Positions 18,547-21,163 of a DNA stretch of 21,163 bases are shown one piece after another. A program made the translations under genes and the position numbers. This DNA comes from Chara braunii (taxonomy: Eukaryota; Streptophyta; Charophyceae; Charales; Characeae), in contig BFEA01000527.1 in assembly GCA_003427395.1 (NCBI GenBank), positions 558,220-579,382 of the forward strand, read 5' to 3'. Each line of letters begins with the position of its first letter. Position 1 is the first letter of the stretch. Under the pieces are notes generated by a model. That model was not told where the DNA came from. It searched no databases and saw only the letters and a program-made list of their open reading frames with translations.

Positions 18547-19368
18547 AACGCCGTTCGTTCCCTGGGGTGCTGATCTCCCAAGTACAAAATGTACGATGAT
18601 TAACTAGGACAGTCTCAACCAAACGTGAAACCCTCAGATACACTCCTAGTCCCTAACAATCATTTGAAAACAAAACAACAAAATCCACTTACCTTAAAAC
18701 AAAATCACACAAATCCAATCCATTGACTTGATGAGCTGGTCTGCCAAAACTATTTTCACGATCCGTATGACTGAAGATTTTTATATCGTCTCTAAATGCA
18801 AGAGATTAGAAAAAAATTCGTTCTGACAGTATATTTGTCGAACCCTGTTATAAATAATTCCTACAAGTAAGTTCTACTGCTATCACGCCGATCAACGAGT
18901 CATCAGGTTCTTGGCCGATGTTTGAACTCTCGATTCGACCACACCTTCGCACCATATGCAACTACTTGAAAGTGCGAATGAAATTTTGTTGGTCACTTTG
19001 TCCTCCTGGATAAATAATTACTCTTTCTGTTCCACGAATGATGGAGTATCCAACATCCAGGTTACTCAATGCGAAAATGTTCAACCTCAACATTACGGTC
19101 AATGATCTTCTCAAACGTTCTTTCTTAAATTTAACTTACTTTTATGCGATTGATTACCCCTCAATGCATAAGCATAATAGTGAAATCATCGGGGTAATCC
19201 GAATACTATCCATCCGGTGGTCCTAACTACATGGAGTGTTTTTGTTTTTGTTTTTGAGATTACCTCGTGAAGTCATAAATCATATGGCTTCCTCGACGGG
19301 ATAGTCTATGCAAGGGGTTTTTCTGGAATCTGAATAAGATTTCCAGAAAGCGGCATTTAACTTGAATA
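18547..19368. other. Spacer between the two inverted copies
   Basis: Ordinary AT-rich DNA with no clear motif. A 62-codon plus frame (19038-19226) is not recognised. Together with the two arms it makes a 1.6-kb foldback-sized structure. Confidence 0.4.
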
Positions 19369-19756
19369 CGGGTTCACACGGCGTTAACCAAGCATTTTCT
19401 ATACTGCAGCAAGACGAGCGAACACCCTCGGCTGATCTACCTCTGCGAATGCATTTAATAGCTTTCGCATGTGGGTCAGTAGCTCGATAGGGATACGCCC
19501 TTGAGGGTGGTGACAGTCCCTTAGGGAAGCAAGCTTATGCCCCTCGGGAACCTGTCCTGTCGTAGGGGACCGCGGGAAGTATAGCTGGCGCACCCGGCTA
19601 GAGCGGCGAAGGAGCGATGCAACCATGTCCGTCTCGGCGGTTCGCGGAATGTTATGCGTCGTTCCCAAGTTGTATCTTGACTATTGTTTTTGTTTTTACT
19701 CCTGCGTGACATGGCCGGGAGGACCCTCTTTCACGCGAGGGCCGATGCGCTCGACA
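19369..19756 (-). repeat. 390-bp element, copy B of an inverted pair
   Basis: Reverse-strand copy of 18156-18546. Its frame reads LGTTHNIPRTAETD, GRIPIELLTHMRKLLNAFAE and FARLAAV, and stops at the same place as copy A. Relative to copy A it lacks one codon (VSAGYTKLAS becomes VPEGHKLAS), so the length change keeps the frame. The alternative frame (MSRRSKNKNNSQ) is also open in both copies. Confidence 0.75.
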
Positions 19757-19899
19757 ACAGATGGTCGTGTCTACAGACTCAGCAAACGAGGAAGACTGCC
19801 GCATCCAAAACTCACCCCCGTCGCATGTGACATTAAACTGCAGCCCCCAAAATAGCCAATACACCACATCAACCGACACACTCAAAAATAGGAAAATCG

Positions 19900-20035
19900 G
19901 AGAAAAGTGCCCCGGAGACAAGTGGCATTCAGGAGGTTGTAGGTTCAATTTTCGTTGACCCCCTAGGGCATTCTTGGTGCCAACCAAGCGAGATAGTTGA
20001 CTTACTTCCCCTGGTCCTTCTTGGTAGGGTCTTTG
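19900..20035 (+). mobile_element. tRNA-derived SINE, degenerate copy
   Basis: AAGTGGCATTCAGGAGGT is identical to the copy at 21058-21075. The B-box region AGGTTCAATTT follows at 19941, then a related body (CTTGGTGCCAACC.., GAGATAG). The A box is decayed. Confidence 0.6.
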
Positions 20036-20105
20036 TGTGTTAGGGAGGAGAGCGGAGGGAGGGACTGTGTATGGTGTATGGGAGAGTGTTGGCCTTAGGG
20101 CCTCG

Positions 20106-20150
20106 CTTCACCACTCACCAGACGCGAAGTTTGGTGAGTGATGTTGTTGC
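20106..20150. repeat. Short hairpin
   Basis: CACCACTCACCA and TGGTGAGTGATG pair around a short GACGCGAAGTT-type loop. It is a weak structure of unknown role. Confidence 0.5.
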
Positions 20151-20529
20151 TCCACCACCGTTTTCTTTGTGATGATTGGGGGGTATGGTAAGCTGTCACC
20201 ACGACTACCGTTTTCCTCATCTGCAATGGCCGAGTTGTGATGCCTCCTCTCCTGGGCTCACCAAGCATGGTCAGTATGCCCCTGCATGCACACCCTTCTG
20301 ACTACATTAAGGGGTTACAGTGAGAGTGTGAGTTTGGTGGGTTGGTGGAGCGAGGGCCGCATGTTGTAAGAAAAGTCCCGTGGAGAGTGCTCACCATGAG
20401 AAATAAACTTTGATTAGTGGTGCCAATGGAGCAAGGTCCTTAGACACTGCTGTTATTGCATGGGAGTGAGGGTACTGAAAAATGTTGTCTTTGCATTAGC
20501 CAGCCCTCGCCGCGAAGGCTCCATCCCTT

Positions 20530-20666
20530 TTTCGAAAGAAAAGGCAATACATCATTGAGTTGACCCGCCCCAGGTAATTCAGAACTGTGTTGTTCTCTTC
20601 ATCTGATTGCATTGGGATCCGAACTTGGGTCCGTATTTCACCAGTTCATGGGTGTACCAACTGAGC
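20530..20666 (-). mobile_element. tRNA-derived SINE, minus strand, cut by the adapter junction
   Basis: On the minus strand GGCTCAGTTGGTA (A box, 20655-20667 including a shared base) is followed by AAGTTCGGATCCC (B box, 20614-20626) at tRNA-like spacing. The 5' end of the SINE is lost exactly at the Tn5 junction. The distal body is not delimited; the left edge given is approximate. Confidence 0.65.
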
Positions 20667-20704
20667 CTGTCTCTTATACACATCTAGATGTGTATAAGAG
20701 ACAG
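20667..20704. other. Tn5 mosaic-end pair: mate-pair junction adapter (artefact)
   Basis: CTGTCTCTTATACACATCT (20667-20685) is directly followed by AGATGTGTATAAGAGACAG (20686-20704), two 19-bp Tn5 mosaic ends in inverted orientation. This 38-bp perfect palindrome is the known circularisation junction of transposase-based mate-pair libraries. It is not expected in a plant genome. It marks untrimmed adapter in the assembly and a probable false join. Confidence 0.97.
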
Positions 20705-20912
20705 CCATCCTACTCCCTGCCCACCGACGATTGGTGGGGGGGGGGGGAGGGGCGGGGGCGAAATGCATCCGCTTGATTGTGAGAGGTAGCTATGGTTGCA
20801 AGGATCCCCTATATAAGAGTAGTGATGGGCAGGTAATGAAGGTGAATTTGAGAGAAGAATTAGGGCGTACTCACACCAGCCTTGACTTAAAGGTATCTCA
20901 TCGCATTAGCAG
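20705..20912. other. Sequence beyond the artificial junction
   Basis: Begins with a GC-rich patch containing a G-run (20736-20748). Its linkage to the left part is not trusted. No gene was found; the plus frame 20731-21009 has no known motif. Confidence 0.5.
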
Positions 20913-20915
20913 CCT

Positions 20916-21016
20916 GACCTGGATGCGTGTGACCGCAATTACGTCCAGAAATGAGTATGCCCTAACGCTAGACCTGGATTTATCTGATCGCAATTATGTC
21001 CAGAAATAAGTCAAAA
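20916..21016 (+). repeat. 55-bp tandem duplication
   Basis: GACCTGGATGCGTGTGACCG at 20916 and GACCTGGATTTATCTGATCG at 20971 head two units. Both continue CAATTA(C/T)GTCCAGAAAT(G/A)AGT. Confidence 0.8.
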
Positions 21017-21033
21017 AGTCCTCTGACAAAGGA

Positions 21034-21163
21034 AAAAGCTCAGTTGGTAAGGCTCGCAAGTGGCATTCAGGAGGTCATGGGTTCAATCCCCATTGGGCTC
21101 ATGCCTTCCTGGGCTTACTTGGCACCCGCTACCCAAGAGATAGACCACTGGATCCCCCGATCG
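21034..21163 (+). mobile_element. tRNA-derived SINE, runs to the window end
   Basis: A box GCTCAGTTGG (21038-21047), then AAGTGGCATTCAGGAGGT, then B box GGTTCAATCCC (21080-21090). This spacing and these motifs are those of a pol III internal promoter of tRNA origin. A full cloverleaf with a paired acceptor stem is not present, so it is a SINE and not a tRNA gene. It belongs to the same family as the degenerate copy at 19900. Confidence 0.75.

Noticed and set aside
20667-20704. Natural Tn5-type insertion or regulatory palindrome
   Set aside because: The two 19-bp mosaic ends abut with nothing between them, exactly as in a library junction adapter.
21034-21100. Possible tRNA gene
   Set aside because: A and B boxes are present but no paired acceptor stem or clear anticodon arm, and a partial copy exists nearby, so a SINE fits better.

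Overview
The window looks like non-genic nuclear DNA from a land plant. It is dense in decayed transposable elements, simple repeats and tandem arrays. I found no complete protein-coding gene. The plant assignment rests on a degraded L1-type LINE with a plant-style endonuclease start (ASWNVRGL), tRNA-derived SINEs, several MITE-like elements and long TA and TC tracts. Species is not determinable by eye.

Layout. Positions 17-105 are a TA microsatellite. Positions 600-2015, 4400-5800 and 12290-15190 carry three diverged copies of one repeat unit: an upstream pyrimidine-rich module, a CTATAAA box, a GT-rich leader and a short coding-like segment (FPYN.E...EWDV...). Copy 3 is expanded by an inserted MITE (12501-13017) and other DNA. 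Positions 3660-3990 are a tandem array with a unit near 26 codons.

Positions 6230-9460 (minus strand) are a broken L1 LINE ORF2: endonuclease start at 9100-9460, endonuclease end at 7620-8001 and reverse transcriptase at 6300-6960. It is split by a 1,039-bp DNA-transposon-like element (8002-9040) with CAGGG ends, lying between TA tracts. Positions 9661-9833 and 10428-10530 are foldbacks, and 10619-10868 is a 125-bp tandem duplication. Positions 16001-16680 are an irregular satellite, followed by poly-T, a (TC)n tract and a 23-30 bp minisatellite to about 17281. Positions 17848-17975 are a foldback. Positions 18156-18546 and 19369-19756 are an inverted pair of a 390-bp element that keeps one reading frame open in both copies. 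Three SINE-like sequences lie at 19900-21163.

Positions 20667-20704 are a perfect 38-bp palindrome made of two Tn5 mosaic ends. This is the junction sequence of transposase-based mate-pair libraries. The last 459 bases are therefore probably not contiguous with the rest, and this should be treated as an assembly artefact.

The most interesting biology is the three-copy promoter-plus-coding unit. Copies 2 and 3 differ at 16 of 65 aligned codons only by synonymous change and have no internal gaps, so the segment evolved as protein even though I cannot name the family.
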